Source: Komagataella phaffii GS115
Taxonomy: Eukaryota > Ascomycota > Pichiomycetes > Pichiales > Pichiaceae
Reading direction: 5' to 3'
Length of the DNA stretch: 64,000 bases
Assembly: GCF_000027005.1 (NCBI RefSeq)
Contig: NC_012965.1
Span: forward strand, 731,001-795,000
Shown here: positions 38,531 through 48,395 of the stretch, piece after piece
Position numbering within the stretch: the first letter of the stretch is position 1
Layout: every line of letters begins with the position of its first letter
Position numbers and translations under genes: made by a program
Notes under the pieces: generated by a model
Databases searched by the model: none
The model's input: only the letters and a program-made list of their open reading frames with translations
Told to the model about the DNA's origin: nothing

Positions 38531-41464
38531 TCAATTATAGTTCCCACTGGGGGGCCATACTTCTCCAGATACAATCACTTCGGTCATCCATTCCCAATTA
38601 AGAAGCTGAATCCTAGTCCTTTTAGATTCGGGCAAGTTTCTTGCTTGAAGCTTCGAAACGCTTTTTGACCTTTTTGATTTTATTTCTGGTTCATCGTCAC
38701 TGTCTTCATTATAATTGATTTTCTTAACTGTCCGTCGTCGTCGGGTGGTAATCAAATCTTGCGAGTCAATCCCCCTCTTCTTTGTGGTCGCCCCGGAAGC
38801 AAGCTCTTCTGTTTGATCGTTAGGGGTTTGATTGTCAATTTTATCGTATGCCAAATTGAGTGCTCCAGTTATCTCCTTGATGGTCTTGTCGTCATACAAG
38901 GCACATTCACATTTATCTTCCCTTCCATTAGAGGGGTGGTATTTTTCTATGATGCTCAAAGCTTCCTCGTAGTTGGCAGGTTTGTCCAACGATTTAACAC
39001 CAAAACAATAAGCTAGAAATTCAACCACACCGGCTTTCACCTGGTCACCATCCTGGATGACTAAGAGTCTCATGCCGTTCATTTTGTAATTATTTGCCCG
39101 CAACTGGGAGACTAAGCTTTTTCCAGCCTCAAAGTTGTTTATAAAGCGGGAAATCTCTATACTCTTCAACCCTGATACCAGTTTGGTCTTTCCTGCAGGC
39201 AAAAGATATGCTTTCCACCTAGAAAAAGTTTTGGAATCCTTTAAGCAATCACCAATAAATTCATGCCCTAATACAGGCCAACCCAACGCCAACGCTTCCA
39301 AATATTTTGGTGTTCTTACAACTCCGTTTGAAATTATGGCAGCAAAAGAAAAAGAGTCTAAACTGTCCTTTGGTGTCAATTGTAAATTATGTTCGCTGTC
39401 AATAAATTGGGTCCTCGAGTCTAGAAGAAAGGGTCTAAACCCATTCTCCAAAATTTTTCCGCCATTTGAATCGATTTCAGCCTTCAAATCCAAAATCTCT
39501 TTACCTTTTTTATCTGTGGTGCCTGTGATCGCAAATAAACAACCGGAAAACACACCATGGTCATTATTTAAATATTTCGAAGTTAGGCCGAGTGATTCCT
39601 TTACCTGGCATAAATAATCTTTGAAGAAGTCTGTGTCATTAAATAGTTTCGACCTAGTAGGGCAACGAAAAAGAGTACCTGACAAGTAAATTTCATTCAA
39701 GTTAACTTTCTTTTCTTCATCCTTTTCAAGATCCACTCCCTTCTTATGTTCCTTAAGATATACTGTATTGAATCCACGAGCACATTGAATATCAGTGTTA
39801 TCCGATGCAATGCTTCCCTTAAACGCTAATCCCGTGACAATGCATGTTCTACGCTTCAGACTTTTCCACTTAATGACGTCTCCGATTTTGATATCCAAGA
39901 TGCCAAGTACGTTCATTTCCCTAATCCGGAAGACATCCACACCATCTGAAACATCAACTGATGTGCCAGCAAAATCAACTATATTCCCAGGAATAATTTT
40001 AGACCCAATTCTCACCCAAACTGCAGCTTTGTTTGCGATGTCAGTCTGGGATAAGATATAGTCCTCGTGTTTCTCCTTTCGGTGAATAACTTCTTTCTGA
40101 CCCAATTCTATATCAAATTTATTTGAAACTCTTAGGTCTTTCGATTGCGGACTTTGAAAACTGTCGAAAATAACATCATGATTCTCTATTAGATCCGAAA
40201 GCGAAGAAGTACGAGAATTAGTATCTAGGGTCTGGTGTTTTTCATAGTCACTGTGAATCTCTTCTTCGACTTCATTCGCATCAAACAAGTTTCTACGAGT
40301 AGGAGACCCTTTGAAAGATTGTTGAGAGAACATGAAATCTGCATTTTGAGAATAATTGGGTTTACGGGGAGAAAGGTAATTGGAACCAATGTGCTTGTTC
40401 TGCTCTTCCATCTTATCAAAGCTTGATGGTGTCTGCTGGGCCTTGAGGTGTCGGGCATGTTTAAAATTAAGCGCTCGTTCATCTTCAATGTCTGTTAATT
40501 CTTCGGTGACTTCTGAAGAAAGGAACTCTTTCTCTTTCGGCGTGGACACATTCTGTTTTCCAGGAGAAAAGGAAGTACTCCCGGAACCACTTTTATTTCT
40601 TTTTGGAGTAAGTCTTTCCAAGGTATCAAATAACAAATTGTTTGGAAAAGCAGATGCCTCATCATTCTCCTCTTCGTCACCATTTTGAGACTTGATATTA
40701 CTGAAGGATGACTCGATTATTTGTGAGTTCTCGGGATCAGTGAGTTCATGACGCCTGGAAAATCGAGAGGCATTTGTGGATGCTATTTCACGTTCAGCAG
40801 TACCAGGGACCTGTATAAATTTTTGATTAGGCGTGCCATGAATGTTTTGAGTGCTCTTCTCGATAACCTGAGTTGGGGCCAATTGAGAAGCTCCTCCCAG
40901 TAGATATTCCTTTGTCATATACTTATGCCCATCATCCGCTTGAGTAGACGTTGGCATATTAGATGTATCAATTACTTGCGTGTCCTTTAACATTGGTCCC
41001 AATTTCTCTTGAGACTCCCAATTGGAATGTGAATCTTTTTGAGTGCTTGATTGCGTATCCAAGATTGGAACTATATCCTTCTCAGAAACTGCAAGTGTGT
41101 CTGAAGAAGGTAAAATATCCTTTTGTGTTGCATCAAACGGAATACGATGCCTTGGGGTGTCATGAGACAGTGTAGAATCGAATGTGTCGTTTTGCTTCAG
41201 CGACCGATCGTTCAGTTTCAGAGAACTGGTAGATTGATCTTCCATATCAACTCCATCAACTACTATACCATCTAAAACTTCAAATTCTTGAACAACAGCG
41301 TGATTTTTTCTAAGTTGTTCGAATATCCCATGAGCCGTCTTACTCCTGGCTGCAGGAACAGGTGTAACTTGGGTCTCTTTCAAGACAGAATTGTCAAAAG
41401 ATTTGCTCATATTTGGGCTTTCAAATGGATCCTTCGTCTTTTTGAGCCATGGTGTTTGAGGCAT
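38531..41464 (-). CDS. RAD9: DNA-damage checkpoint adaptor Rad9 (53BP1/Crb2 family)
   Basis: 977 residues from the ATG at 41464. The N-terminal third contains at least eight TQ and several SQ sites (from ETQ at about residue 30 to about 230), the Mec1/Tel1 target cluster. A Tudor-like region lies near 490-540 (WVRIGSKIIPGNIVDF, GDVIKWKSLKRRTCIVTGLAF). Tandem BRCT repeats occupy the C-terminus (about 630-970; GCLFAITGTTDKKGKE, VVRTPKYLEALALGWPVLGHEFI, ending LLNWEWMTEVIVSGEVWPP). It binds methylated and phosphorylated histones and activates Rad53. Several SP sites suggest CDK control. The frame is open upstream without ATG. Confidence 0.88.
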   Translation of the reverse strand: MPQTPWLKKTKDPFESPNMSKSFDNSVLKETQVTPVPAARSKTAHGIFEQLRKNHAVVQEFEVLDGIVVDGVDMEDQSTSSLKLNDRSLKQNDTFDSTLSHDTPRHRIPFDATQKDILPSSDTLAVSEKDIVPILDTQSSTQKDSHSNWESQEKLGPMLKDTQVIDTSNMPTSTQADDGHKYMTKEYLLGGASQLAPTQVIEKSTQNIHGTPNQKFIQVPGTAEREIASTNASRFSRRHELTDPENSQIIESSFSNIKSQNGDEEENDEASAFPNNLLFDTLERLTPKRNKSGSGSTSFSPGKQNVSTPKEKEFLSSEVTEELTDIEDERALNFKHARHLKAQQTPSSFDKMEEQNKHIGSNYLSPRKPNYSQNADFMFSQQSFKGSPTRRNLFDANEVEEEIHSDYEKHQTLDTNSRTSSLSDLIENHDVIFDSFQSPQSKDLRVSNKFDIELGQKEVIHRKEKHEDYILSQTDIANKAAVWVRIGSKIIPGNIVDFAGTSVDVSDGVDVFRIREMNVLGILDIKIGDVIKWKSLKRRTCIVTGLAFKGSIASDNTDIQCARGFNTVYLKEHKKGVDLEKDEEKKVNLNEIYLSGTLFRCPTRSKLFNDTDFFKDYLCQVKESLGLTSKYLNNDHGVFSGCLFAITGTTDKKGKEILDLKAEIDSNGGKILENGFRPFLLDSRTQFIDSEHNLQLTPKDSLDSFSFAAIISNGVVRTPKYLEALALGWPVLGHEFIGDCLKDSKTFSRWKAYLLPAGKTKLVSGLKSIEISRFINNFEAGKSLVSQLRANNYKMNGMRLLVIQDGDQVKAGVVEFLAYCFGVKSLDKPANYEEALSIIEKYHPSNGREDKCECALYDDKTIKEITGALNLAYDKIDNQTPNDQTEELASGATTKKRGIDSQDLITTRRRRTVKKINYNEDSDDEPEIKSKRSKSVSKLQARNLPESKRTRIQLLNWEWMTEVIVSGEVWPPSGNYN

Positions 41465-41851
41465 TGAGTAGCAGGTGATGGGAGCTATAGAAACAACTGA
41501 AAACTTGACTTCAATAGTAGTGATAAGTTGGATATATCTAGACACCGCGACTGAGAGGCAGATGTTGGGTGTCAATCTGATTTTGCATTACAACATTGAA
41601 ATGTATTCAAGGATGTCCGCATTCAAGCATTGCCATATGTAACGACAGTCAATGGGATTGAGTAGACAAGAGTTTTTAACAGCGTCTTAACGTATTTATC
41701 CTCAACCTAAAATTGCGTGTGACGATTACACTTATTTGTGTTCTTATTGAATTTCTGTCAGCACTTCCCATTTCTCCACATATTTAGCTTTTTGTGCAAC
41801 TGTCACACACTAGGAAAACGGTTGGCACTCACTCAATCATAGTGCACAGAT
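41465..41851. other. Divergent promoter of RAD9 and the next gene
   Basis: 387 bp between two divergent ATGs. No ORF, RNA gene or named motif seen. Confidence 0.5.
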
Positions 41852-43759
41852 ATGAAGACACAATTTGATGTCCTTTGTAGACGTCTGGATGAGCTCTACA
41901 ATGATAGGTGTTTTTTTGAGGTGGTTTGGCTAGTAACCCCAGAGATGTTGTTTGAGCCGATCCCACTGGAGCAAAGAGTTCAGATTGGGCTAGCCCTGAT
42001 TCAGCTAAAGAAATACGGAGTAGGAGTTCAGCAACTTATCTTGGCCTGTGAATTCTCCTCGGGTATGAGTAAACAAGATAAATGGTTACTTTTAGCCCAA
42101 CAATTGAAGAAGTTGGGCTATGTTGAAAAAGCTAGACTATGTTTGAACGAGGCCTATTTGATATCTCTAGATACAAAAATACTACAACTGGTGATAGAGG
42201 TGCAGAGGACAAATAATGTTAAAGTAGAGCCTAATGAAGATGAATTACAGTTGATCCAGAAAATTCGAAAAATGGAACAGTTGCACCAGAAAGAGTACTA
42301 CCAGTCTCGTATTACCCAGTTAGAAGAAATTGAGTATATCAGTAATCAGTTGATTCTTTTTTCAATATCCAACTTTTTGGAACGTCAAAAAATCATAGAT
42401 GATTGCCTCCTAGGCCGAGTCTTCAAAGTAGCATCCAAGTTTCCCCCATGGTCCTTTTTTAGCTTACTCGAAGAACATAAACCAACACTTCAAAGTTTGA
42501 TCAAAGAGGAAGAAGATATCTATTTTGAGATTAACTTGACTGCCCCAGCAAAGCCCTTCTGTAAATCCTTAAAAGCATTATCTAGAAGCCAGCATAAAGA
42601 GAAGCTAGTGAAGATCTGCAGGCTTGCTGTGCTGCACAGGTTCACTCAATCAATTATCTCCTTCTTGAACGACGACCTTGAAAGGTCCTCCAGCATCATG
42701 AGAGAAGTTCTCTTGCTCTTTGAGATGCTAAGTATGCATTTTGATATGATTAATAAGACTAGAAACGAATTCATTGAGCAATTTGGGTTCAACGAGGTAT
42801 TCATGGTGTGTGCCATCTATGCTGCACAATATGCACTCCAGAGGAACCATAAAACTAGTAGAGAAGAGATTGAGCACCTTCAAAAGGTTCTTAACAAATG
42901 TTTAGATGATTCTTCTGTGAACCTGATAACCAACAAGCAACTGGCAGGACACTTATTCAAAATGCTGGGATTAATTCACCAAAGATTGGCCGTGTATAAC
43001 CTACGTTGGATACGCTCCAGCCCAAGCATGTTTGAAAATCACCAGCCTGTTGAGGTACCAGATAACTTGATTAAATTGAATGAAGAAAACCTAGACTGCA
43101 TGGTTACTAACTTGATTTGGGCGGCCACAATGAAACAGAATCATGATCCTGAATTGGTTCGTATCTATGATCAAATCTTGTGGGCCATGTTACTGAGTGG
43201 AGGTGTCCACGTAAAATGTTTTTGGTTTTTCAAGTTCGTTAGGGACTACTATAAATTGGAGAATGATATTTCACCGTTGACACTTGATTGCTACCAGCCA
43301 CAGACCTGCTATCACAAAGAATCTATTACTGAAAGGCTTGTAGAGTATTACTGTCATGGCCAATTTTTTTCAATAGAGAACGAAGCCCAAAAGTTATTAG
43401 ATCACATTTATAACATTAAGGACTCATTTAGTTCGGATGAAAAGTCTCAAATGTGGGACGTTACCCAGGAGAATGTTTTCTTGGCACCTCACGTATTTCT
43501 TCACCAAGATTCGTTCAAGTGTCTCATGATGGACGGTTATTTTTCATATGCTGAGTTTCAGTCACTTCAACAGCACCATCTGAGGCCAATTCTGCGAAGA
43601 TTAATGCGGTACCCCCAAGAAGAAACAACAGAAGAAGTTTCAAAGAGTATTCACAAGAGCCGAGATTGGATTGTTTTATGGATCCAACAGTTCAAAGTAT
43701 TTAATGGTAGAGAAATTCCCGAGGTCATTTCCAACTTTTGGTACGAAAATATCGAGTAA
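41852..43759 (+). CDS. Unrecognised 635-residue helical protein
   Basis: A long intact ORF with a good ATG and normal base composition, so a real gene. The protein looks all-helical. The first 150 residues have TPR-like helix pairs (IGLALIQLKKYGVGVQQLILACEF, LLLAQQLKKLGYVEKARLCLNEAY) followed by a charged coiled-coil-like helix (LQLIQKIRKMEQLHQKEYYQSRI). There is no signal peptide, membrane span or zinc motif. I do not recognise it. A structural scaffold with an N-terminal TPR module is the most that can be said. Confidence 0.7.
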   Translation: MKTQFDVLCRRLDELYNDRCFFEVVWLVTPEMLFEPIPLEQRVQIGLALIQLKKYGVGVQQLILACEFSSGMSKQDKWLLLAQQLKKLGYVEKARLCLNEAYLISLDTKILQLVIEVQRTNNVKVEPNEDELQLIQKIRKMEQLHQKEYYQSRITQLEEIEYISNQLILFSISNFLERQKIIDDCLLGRVFKVASKFPPWSFFSLLEEHKPTLQSLIKEEEDIYFEINLTAPAKPFCKSLKALSRSQHKEKLVKICRLAVLHRFTQSIISFLNDDLERSSSIMREVLLLFEMLSMHFDMINKTRNEFIEQFGFNEVFMVCAIYAAQYALQRNHKTSREEIEHLQKVLNKCLDDSSVNLITNKQLAGHLFKMLGLIHQRLAVYNLRWIRSSPSMFENHQPVEVPDNLIKLNEENLDCMVTNLIWAATMKQNHDPELVRIYDQILWAMLLSGGVHVKCFWFFKFVRDYYKLENDISPLTLDCYQPQTCYHKESITERLVEYYCHGQFFSIENEAQKLLDHIYNIKDSFSSDEKSQMWDVTQENVFLAPHVFLHQDSFKCLMMDGYFSYAEFQSLQQHHLRPILRRLMRYPQEETTEEVSKSIHKSRDWIVLWIQQFKVFNGREIPEVISNFWYENIE

Positions 43760-43802
43760 TCTGAATGCTTCTTAGAGTATAGCTAATAATAAAGATTAAA
43801 AT

Positions 43803-44774
43803 CTAGGTTACTGAAATATCTAAGTGCTGAGATGCACTTTCACGTTTAACACTGTCAAATAGGGCATCGGATTTAAATGTTAAATCCTTTGATTTAGTTC
43901 CAGCCAGTCTCTCTGTTCTGTATTTTTCGTAAAGAACCGAATGAGTGGAATCCTTGAAATCTTGTAAGTAAGAGCCAAACAAAATATTGCGCAATGGTAG
44001 AAAGTCACAGTGGTCAGGATCCTCCACCCTAACAGTTCCCCAAGGGTAATCTCGAGTATGAAATTTTTGACCATTGATGATTTCCACGTTATTACCACCA
44101 ATCACAGCAAACGGAAGCATCTTCTGAATTTCCAACCCTTCATTGTAATAGTCTGAGTCAGCAACAGAGTCATAGCTCAGTGTGAAATCGTAGATGGGAA
44201 TATTGTGATCCTTGATATCGTCCATCACCAGTTGTTTGTTAAGTTGGAGTTCCTCCTCGGTTAGTAAATCTGCTTTGGACAACAAAGGAATCACATTTGC
44301 CCTGGTCCCGACCATTTTCATGAATTCTAAATCAAGCTCTCTAAGTGGTTTTCCTGTGGGTCTAATAAGATAAAAGACCACATGGATTCTTTTATCTTTT
44401 GCCTTTGTATTTCGCTCAACGCGGCATTCTTCATCTAAGATGGTGTCGTATTGTGCCTCCAAATATTTTAAAACCTCTAATGAACTTTCTTCGTTGTTAA
44501 TCTTATCCCCAAACCCTGGTGTTGTGACAATCTCCAGATTGATCGGAGTGGAGTTGATTTCAGTAATTTCAGCTTTATATGTTTTGAACGAAACATTATT
44601 ATCCGCTGGAGTTTCAGAAGTAGGCTCTATAACCTGCTGACCGCACAGTGTGTTGATGAAACTTGATTTCCCAGTTCCTCTAACACCGCAGACCATAATA
44701 GAGAGGTCCAAACCTCTCTTGACCATTTTACGACGTCGCATCTCCTCAGGGGAGATCGAAGTGAAGGTGTTCAT
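43803..44774 (-). CDS. Septin of the CDC11/SPR28 group lacking a C-terminal coiled coil
   Basis: 323 residues. A polybasic stretch (RRRKMVKRG, 13-21) precedes the P-loop G30-VRGTGKSS. The segment SFINTLCGQQV and the middle (LDEECRVERN, RELDLEFMKM, PLLSKADLLTEEEL) align with Cdc11 rather than Cdc10. The G3 motif reads T84-TPGFGD where septins have DTPGFGD, so the Walker-B Asp is missing. The G4 motif is SKAD. The septin-unique element is present (ILFGSYLQDFKDSTHSVLYEKYRTERL). There is no coiled coil after it, unlike Cdc11. It could be a sporulation septin like SPR28. That role is inference. Confidence 0.85.
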   Translation of the reverse strand: MNTFTSISPEEMRRRKMVKRGLDLSIMVCGVRGTGKSSFINTLCGQQVIEPTSETPADNNVSFKTYKAEITEINSTPINLEIVTTPGFGDKINNEESSLEVLKYLEAQYDTILDEECRVERNTKAKDKRIHVVFYLIRPTGKPLRELDLEFMKMVGTRANVIPLLSKADLLTEEELQLNKQLVMDDIKDHNIPIYDFTLSYDSVADSDYYNEGLEIQKMLPFAVIGGNNVEIINGQKFHTRDYPWGTVRVEDPDHCDFLPLRNILFGSYLQDFKDSTHSVLYEKYRTERLAGTKSKDLTFKSDALFDSVKRESASQHLDISVT

Positions 44775-44939
44775 TGGACACTATAATTTACTAGTACTCT
44801 TATGGAAAAGAATGAACGGGCGGAGACCTAATTGGTGTTTGTGTTGCGTCTATAGGAGGAGTAACACAACCAGACAGAGTTGTATGATGAGAGTGCTTCC
44901 GACATCCAACATCGAATTTTGATATCGCCCAAGTGAGTG

Positions 44940-44957
44940 GGGGGGGGGTGGGGAAGG
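44940..44957 (+). other. G-rich run, possible G-quadruplex
   Basis: Nine G, then T, four G, AA and three G. Four GGG tracts with loops of 1-3 nt can be drawn. It lies about 170 bp upstream of the septin ATG (C-rich on that gene's coding strand) and about 90 bp past the cyclin stop. Confidence 0.4.
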
Positions 44958-45045
44958 GAATAGAGAGTGCGTGCTGGCGGAGCTGACAAAACCTGGTTAT
45001 GCTGTGTTGGTAAAGTAATCCTATCGGTTGTATATTTTCAATTTT

Positions 45046-46311
45046 CTACGTACCATTGGGTGCAGGCGTTGTAGCATTTGTTTCAGAATCACTAAATTCT
45101 TTCACTGTTTCTTTGGTTGAATTCGGGTAGTCGTCAAAGTCATTGCCTTTGGGATTTTCCTTGGTAGTTCCATTGGTATTTTTGGAAATGTCATCACCAT
45201 CATTATTCTTAACTTCTTCATTTAATTCTTGTGGTGCAGTCTTAGTTGAAATAGCATCTAATTCCACGGCTCCAGCACTTTTGTCAACAGGAATTGTTTT
45301 ATTTTTCTCCTGTGGTATGTCCTCACCAGCAACTCTGAAAAAACGATCTTTTGGATACTGACCATATCTTTCCTTGACAGAGGGAGGAATTCGATCTTTG
45401 AGGATCCTCATCATTTCTACGAATACTTTGTAACACCTCCAACAATCATTGATTGACGTATTCAGGCTTTTCTGAAGAAACTGGGGTGAAAACCTGGCAT
45501 CCTCTTGAATACAGGCATGTACTAGTCCAACACCAGCTACAACATTGGCTCCAAACAAAACTAATAAGGCTAGTTTGCAACACTCTTCGTAGAAAGAACA
45601 TGATTCTCTGAATATGAGCTCTGGAGAAACCTTCAGTGGAATACCAGCATTCAGTTGTTTGGGAAACTCTGCTTCTCGTACTGCTTGTTGGGACTTTCGG
45701 TATGGAGACTCTGGAGAAACATCAAAGCACAAGTATAGTAACACTATTTCTTCATTTCGTATTATCGTATCCCTCCATTGCCAAAAATCCTTTGTCTGTT
45801 CATCCACTTGCTTCTGAGGATCTTTGGAACTGATCTTGACAGCTTCTATGACTACGTTTTTTAGAGGCCTGCGGGCTTCTTCAGTTTTTGTCGCAATAAA
45901 TAGACAAGCGGCAGCCACAGGGTATTGGTGATGCATGTTAAAATCTCTTCTCATGTAAAATCGGTGAAATAAGGTTGATCCTGTGATTGCAACTGATCGG
46001 GACAAGTTGAGGGCACGAGCCAATTGATTGATGAAGTTCACGCCCTTCCACCTTCTCTCAAGCTCAACATGATATGGAACCTGCTTTACTCTGCTGGGAC
46101 TTCGGTCTCGTAGTTCATCAAACGTGAACTTCCAGTTATTCTCAACAATATCAACGACTGGTGGCCATGTGGTGGAACTGATTGGGTCCACCTTGGATGC
46201 TGGTTTTGACCTTTTGGAGGGACTGCTATCAGGAGCTGGACTAACTTCAGTATCGCTCGGTCGTTTTAAAGAGTCTTTCTTACCTTTGAAATTCTCTTGT
46301 GGTGTTATCAT
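45046..46311 (-). CDS. BUR2: Cyclin of the BUR2/cyclin T type
   Basis: 421 residues. The double cyclin box spans about 60-320. It begins with the K/T-cyclin signature NWKFTFDELRDRSPSR followed by ERRWKGVNFINQLARALNL, FHRFYMRRDF and AAACLFIATKTEEARRPLKNVV. The SPS motif and RAKGVNFI-like block are those of P-TEFb cyclins (Pch1, Bur2, cyclin T). The N-terminus has a basic SPSKRSKP patch, probably nuclear. The C-terminal 100 residues are acidic and disordered. It is expected to activate Bur1, encoded at 1875-3404. CTK2 is the alternative but fits less well. Confidence 0.75.
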   Translation of the reverse strand: MITPQENFKGKKDSLKRPSDTEVSPAPDSSPSKRSKPASKVDPISSTTWPPVVDIVENNWKFTFDELRDRSPSRVKQVPYHVELERRWKGVNFINQLARALNLSRSVAITGSTLFHRFYMRRDFNMHHQYPVAAACLFIATKTEEARRPLKNVVIEAVKISSKDPQKQVDEQTKDFWQWRDTIIRNEEIVLLYLCFDVSPESPYRKSQQAVREAEFPKQLNAGIPLKVSPELIFRESCSFYEECCKLALLVLFGANVVAGVGLVHACIQEDARFSPQFLQKSLNTSINDCWRCYKVFVEMMRILKDRIPPSVKERYGQYPKDRFFRVAGEDIPQEKNKTIPVDKSAGAVELDAISTKTAPQELNEEVKNNDGDDISKNTNGTTKENPKGNDFDDYPNSTKETVKEFSDSETNATTPAPNGT

Positions 46312-46403
46312 AATCGCCTAGGATGTTCAAGATTATGAAGATTTTTTTTATTGATTATAAGACGGTGCGAAATGGGTCTTTGATTATATGAATCCTAAAA
46401 AAA

Positions 46404-48395
46404 TTACAACAATTTAGTAATTTTACCAATGGCAATTGTAGCTCCCTGATCTCTAAGAGTGAAACGTCCGAGCTGATGATAATCCTCGTAAGTCTCAACA
46501 CATACAGGCTCGGGGGTTTCAAGTACAGCGATCACTTTCATTCCCTTCTTAGCAAAAGCTGGAGGTTTCTTGGATCTTCTATTGGTGCCCTTTTCTAGCT
46601 TATGTTTCAATTGCACAATAGTCACCTCTTCAATTGCAGTATGAACGTGCATGACGCATGAGAATCCAGTGGAAACAATAGATGGGAGCTCAACAAATGC
46701 AATCTGAGCTTCGAAACGAGTCACTGTTTTGATAGGAGTGTTAGGGGAAGTCAAGACATAACCGTTAGACACATCTTCTTCTTCCACTCCTTTTATACGC
46801 AAACGAACTTGCTCGCCAGAAATAGCCTGATCAGCTTCTTCTTCAGTCTCATTATATATGGTTAACACCTCAACGGAGACTCTGTTAGGCATCATAATCA
46901 AAGTACTTCCTTTCTTGATGTGACCAGATTCAATTTTACCTTCAACAACAGTCCCTAAATCTTTCATCTTTCCAGCAATAGGCAACATAAATGGACCATT
47001 AACTTTTCTGTTTTGAATATCGATACTGTCTAAATAAGATAATAGAGTTGGTCCTTTGTACCATGGGCATTCAGTTGGATTAACTGGCTCCTTCAATCCT
47101 GCACCAGTGTATCCAGAAACGGGCATGAATAAAACATCTTCCTTCTTGTAACCAATAGCTTTCAGGAATGCAGCAAGTTTTGCAGTGCACTCGTCATAGC
47201 GCTCTTTGGACCAGTTGACAGTAGTGTCATCCATCTTGTTTACAACGACTGCGAGCTTGCTGACACCTTGGTTCATTGCTAGTAAAGCATGCTCTCTGGT
47301 CTGACCACCTTTCTCAAATCCAGTTTCATATTCACCCTTTCTCGCAGAAATAACTAAAATTCCAACATCAGCCTGAGAAGCACCTCCAATCATTTCAGAA
47401 ACGTACATTTTGTGTCCAGGGGCATCTAAGATGGTGTATCGGCGTTTTTCAGTTTCGAAATATGCCCTTCCAACTTCGATTGTTTTACCATCATTTCTTT
47501 CTTCTTTGTTGGTGTCCATCACCCACGATAGGTACCAACCTTGTCTACCAGCATCTTTAGCTTCTTTCTCATACTTATCAATAGTTCTCTTGTCCACAGA
47601 GCCGGTCAAGTAGAGTAGATTACCACCCATGGTAGATTTACCTGCATCGACGTGACCCATAAAAAGAATGGAAATATGATCTTTTCCACCAAACAAATCG
47701 TTGATAACCTCTTCATTTATGTCATCTTCTTTGGGGAGCGTATCGGCAGCGAGACTTGCCTTACTCTCTACTTTTGATGCCGACTTGCTTTCGGTTTTCG
47801 ATCCAGCTTTGCTGTCGGTCTTGGATTCAGTGTTAGACTCTATTTTGTTTTCACTCTTCGCTTTAGGTACTTCAACTTTTGGCTCTTCCTTCTGAGCAGG
47901 CTTTGGGTCAGTCTTTGCCTCAGTTTTAGTTTCAGGCTTGGTCTCGGTTTTTGGTTCTTCCTTTTTACCTCCTATCTTAATTCCAGAACTGGAGCTTAGC
48001 TTCAAAGTTCTCTTTGGTTTTGCATTCAAAGAGTTCTTGGATTGCTCCTTCTGTTTGTTGTAGTCCTCCAAAGACATGGCCTTAGTCTGAGGTTCAGCTG
48101 GTGGTTGATAGAAGTTGTTATAACCTTGGTACGCTTGATACCCCTGTTGATAGGGCTGCTGGTAGCCAGGCTGAGCTTGAAATCCCTGATTCTGTTGGTA
48201 GCTTTGATAACCTTGGTAGTTTTGATAACTTTGGGATTCTTGATATTGACCAGGAACAAAGTTCTGGGCTTGAGGGTTGAAGCTAGGCTGAAACGAGGAA
48301 GCACTGTTAGGATTGAAACGTTGTTCATTCTTCCTGTTTAAGTCTATATTGCCCACTCCCTGAGACAGGTCGTTGTTGTCTTGTTGCTTCGACAT
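46404..48395 (-). CDS. SUP35: Translation termination factor eRF3 (Sup35)
   Basis: 663 residues in the canonical N-M-C layout. The N domain (about 1-100) is Gln/Asn/Tyr-rich with imperfect QGYQ-type repeats (about 50-95), the prion-forming type of sequence. The M domain (about 105-235) is Lys/Glu-rich, with repeated TESK/SKxESK-like units. The C domain is EF1A-like: GHVDAGKST, DAPGHKMYV and NKMDD. It is the GTPase partner of eRF1 at stop codons. The start chosen is MSKQQDNNDL. An in-frame ATG also exists at 48515 and would add 40 residues; see findings. Confidence 0.95.
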   Translation of the reverse strand: MSKQQDNNDLSQGVGNIDLNRKNEQRFNPNSASSFQPSFNPQAQNFVPGQYQESQSYQNYQGYQSYQQNQGFQAQPGYQQPYQQGYQAYQGYNNFYQPPAEPQTKAMSLEDYNKQKEQSKNSLNAKPKRTLKLSSSSGIKIGGKKEEPKTETKPETKTEAKTDPKPAQKEEPKVEVPKAKSENKIESNTESKTDSKAGSKTESKSASKVESKASLAADTLPKEDDINEEVINDLFGGKDHISILFMGHVDAGKSTMGGNLLYLTGSVDKRTIDKYEKEAKDAGRQGWYLSWVMDTNKEERNDGKTIEVGRAYFETEKRRYTILDAPGHKMYVSEMIGGASQADVGILVISARKGEYETGFEKGGQTREHALLAMNQGVSKLAVVVNKMDDTTVNWSKERYDECTAKLAAFLKAIGYKKEDVLFMPVSGYTGAGLKEPVNPTECPWYKGPTLLSYLDSIDIQNRKVNGPFMLPIAGKMKDLGTVVEGKIESGHIKKGSTLIMMPNRVSVEVLTIYNETEEEADQAISGEQVRLRIKGVEEEDVSNGYVLTSPNTPIKTVTRFEAQIAFVELPSIVSTGFSCVMHVHTAIEEVTIVQLKHKLEKGTNRRSKKPPAFAKKGMKVIAVLETPEPVCVETYEDYHQLGRFTLRDQGATIAIGKITKLL

